This document shows positions 62,101 to 64,000 of a stretch of 64,000 nucleotides of DNA, piece by piece; position 1 is the first letter of the stretch, and each line of letters opens with the position of its first letter. The DNA is taken from positions 31,473,501-31,537,500 of the forward strand of contig NC_068557.1 of NCBI RefSeq assembly GCF_022201045.2. The letters are read 5' to 3'. The notes below the pieces were generated by a model. That model was given only the letters and a program-made list of their open reading frames with translations. It made no database searches and was not told the origin of the DNA. A program made the translations under genes and the position numbers. The DNA is from Citrus sinensis. Lineage: Eukaryota > Streptophyta > Magnoliopsida > Sapindales > Rutaceae.

Positions 62101-63424
62101 GATTTTGCCCAATATTAATTGAAAATTATGTATTTGATTAATGATTTGCTGAAGGAAAAAAAAAATACACTTCCGAATTTGCTCCAAAAAAGGAATATGG
62201 CTAATAAAAATTAAGCTTTTATGGGTAATAGCATTAGGAAATAAAAAATAATATCTAATCATTTCAAATATTAATTTTAGTTTGTATATGAAGTGTTGTG
62301 TCTCATATCAATAATTGTCATGCATAAGCAGGGACGGATGCAGCACATGACCAGTGGGGGCTCAAGCCCCCACTGGCCAAAAAAAAAATTAAAAAATAAA
62401 AGAGAAAAATATTTTAATTTTCTAACTAATCCCCATTAAATTTATTAAAATAGTCACTATAAAATATAAACCCCCGTAAAATTTAAATTTTGACTTTTAA
62501 AAAATATAAAAATTTATATTTTAATTAAAAATAATGATAGCATACCACCCAAAATATTTTATATTCTAAAAAATATGGTTAATTCTTCAAGTTTATATAA
62601 TAATAGTAGAACGAACGTTTTCAGTAATAAAACTCATGAAGAATCATCTTTGAAATCGGATGGAATAAGTGATAGTTTGGTTGTTTATATAGGAAATAAT
62701 AAATTTAATAATATTGATAATGAGTCTATTGCATAACATTTTTAAAATATAAAAATCCATAGAGACTAATTATAAATGTATTAGCAAATATTTTAGATAT
62801 TCAAAATTTTAGTTTTTATATTTTACTATTATCTAATTTAGTCCCCGGTAAATTATTTTTTTAGATCCGCCACTGTGCATAAGTATATTAATTAACTTTA
62901 TTATACTTCACTAACGGGTTAATATTGTAACACCCGTGAATTGATGACATTACTACACTTCATCATATAGAGAGAAGCTATGTTTTCCCAGCTTTGTCCT
63001 GTTAGCCTAACTTATACTACTACTACTACTACATCGCCCAAAATTCGTAAAAAAGAACTAACTCAAAATCTACAACAAGATATGACTTGGTCAAATGCAT
63101 AATCTGATAAAGGACGACTTGTCATCTATATAATATCTATTGAAAGACGATGAATCATTGTTGTACAGATTAATGAGCTATGTTGTCGTCTTGCATCTGT
63201 AGTGATTTCTGTTATCCAAAGAAATGTGAAGGACAGGTGAAGCGGGCATTAGTTACTTTGCACTGAATCCATAAAATACCCGGAAACTTCGTTCTTGGAA
63301 GATCGTGTTAGGCGCCTACGTACCCAACACTCTCTCTTGATCTCTCTCTCTCTCTCGATTACTTCACAAACAGATTTTATTACATTTTCATAGTTTTTGT
63401 GGAAGTTATACATATATTATACCA
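62101..63424. other. Spacer between coiled-coil paralogues 2 and 3
   Basis: No gene apart from the hAT relic at 62329-62875. A (CTA)n stretch lies near 63014-63031 and a (CT)n stretch near 63333-63356 in the probable leader of the next gene. Confidence 0.5.
62329..62875 (+). mobile_element. Deleted hAT transposon with a remnant of the dimerisation domain
   Basis: A perfect 8-base target duplication TGCATAAG (62321-62328 and 62876-62883) flanks ends CAGGGACGGATGCAG and, reversed, CAGTGGCGGATCTAA. A palindrome CCAGTGGGGGCT / AGCCCCCACTGG lies near the left end. At about 62604-62770 the plus strand reads VERTFSVIKLMKNHL followed, in another frame, by DSLVVYIGNN, FNNIDNESIA and similar, the pattern of the C-terminal hAT dimerisation region. 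The rest of the transposase is gone. Confidence 0.88.
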
Positions 63425-63805
63425 ATGGGTACGAAAGATCGCGATGATATATTTCATGAGATCACCTCCAGAGTTTCAGAAGTGAATCGGTGCATTGAAG
63501 GACTGGAAAGAAAGATTACTGAAATGGGTCTCAAGAAGAAAGATCTGGAAGACATGAGGAGAGGTCTTGATGAGATTTCGATCCGATTCTATCACGTTGA
63601 TCATGATTCCGATTCCCCATGCCCAAAGAAAGAAGAGGATGTTCTAAACAAGAGGCTGAATGAGTTGATATCTGAGTTTGATAGTCTCAAAGATGGTATC
63701 GATCTTGGTCTTGAAGAGGTCAATGATGAGAAGAAGCAGAAAAAGTTGGATGATTCTGCACAAGAGGAAGTTCATGAGAGTAAGAAGATAAAGCTAGGGA
63801 TTTGA
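63425..63805 (+). CDS. Small charged coiled-coil protein, paralogue 3 (unrecognised family, divergent)
   Basis: 126 residues, intronless, with a start in a normal context (ACCAATGGG). It shares the plan of paralogues 1 and 2 with lower identity: a first helix CIEGLERKITEMGLKKKDLE then MRRGLDEIS (equivalent of KKKEMQD...LKEIS), a polar break with Pro (SDSPCPKK), and a second helix LNKRLNELISEFDSLKDGID. The C terminus is extended and ends in KKIKLGI, a basic patch like the KKQR end of paralogue 1. No signal peptide or membrane helix. Function unknown; helical self-association is an inference. Confidence 0.7.
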   Translation: MGTKDRDDIFHEITSRVSEVNRCIEGLERKITEMGLKKKDLEDMRRGLDEISIRFYHVDHDSDSPCPKKEEDVLNKRLNELISEFDSLKDGIDLGLEEVNDEKKQKKLDDSAQEEVHESKKIKLGI

Positions 63806-64000
63806 CTGAGGATAGGATGCATTGTGGAACGGAAGATGAAAGCCCCGAATAATAATTTAATATAATGTTTAACATTTGATTCCTTCCACGTCTATTGCTT
63901 TGTTGCTTTCCTTTGATTTTTCTTTTTCTTTTCTTTAATTCTTCCTTCTTAGATTCGGATATGTTTATGGCTTCTGGGAAAATCACATGATCAGGCCTCA
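63806..64000. other. 3' flank of coiled-coil paralogue 3
   Basis: Likely 3'-UTR and downstream sequence; no further gene begins before the window ends. Confidence 0.5.

Overview
This is eukaryotic, AT-rich plant nuclear DNA. Genes carry many short GT-AG introns, and the gene set (wall O-acetylation, purine permeases, a plastid starch synthase, intronless Lhcb1 genes, X8 callose-binding proteins) points to a eudicot. A woody rosid of the Citrus type is my guess from memory of family members; nothing in the window proves it.

Layout. 1-3.8 kb: gene-poor, microsatellites and a fold-back transposon. 3.99-9.46 kb (+): a complete 15-exon REDUCED WALL ACETYLATION (CAS1-domain) gene. 10.6-25.5 kb (+): a tandem purine-permease (PUP) cluster with two intact two-exon genes, a small relic and two broken copies, embedded in nested transposons (SINEs, hAT-type MITEs, a TRIM-type LTR relic). 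26.3-27.8 kb (-): a complete 5-exon ALG14 gene. 28.6-29.4 kb (-): a collapsed CC-NBS-LRR resistance-gene relic. 31.1-36.9 kb (+): a complete 16-exon starch synthase 4 gene. 37.8-50.6 kb: four nearly identical Lhcb1 genes. The first two face away from each other at the inner ends of a 3.2 kb inverted repeat whose outer ends contain the real 3' third of the starch synthase gene and an antisense pseudogene copy of it. Copies 3 and 4 form a direct repeat with shared 5' and 3' flanks. 53.0-58.4 kb (+): two X8 (CBM43) genes, one with a single domain and one with two domains in tandem. 59.9-63.8 kb (+): three related, intronless genes for small charged coiled-coil proteins that I do not recognise.

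How it fits together. There is no operon logic here. The window is a set of local tandem families (PUP, Lhcb1, X8, coiled-coil) between single-copy housekeeping genes. The photosynthetic theme (Lhcb1) and starch-granule initiation (SS4) are neighbours and convergent, and a past inverted duplication fused them. This left an Lhcb1 gene with a different promoter and an antisense piece of SS4 downstream of it. Most non-genic sequence that can be explained is transposon-derived, and several insertions have clear target-site duplications that allow relative dating.

All splice sites were placed by eye from GT/AG context, reading-frame phase and remembered family sequence. Exon edges should be read as good predictions, not transcript-proven facts.
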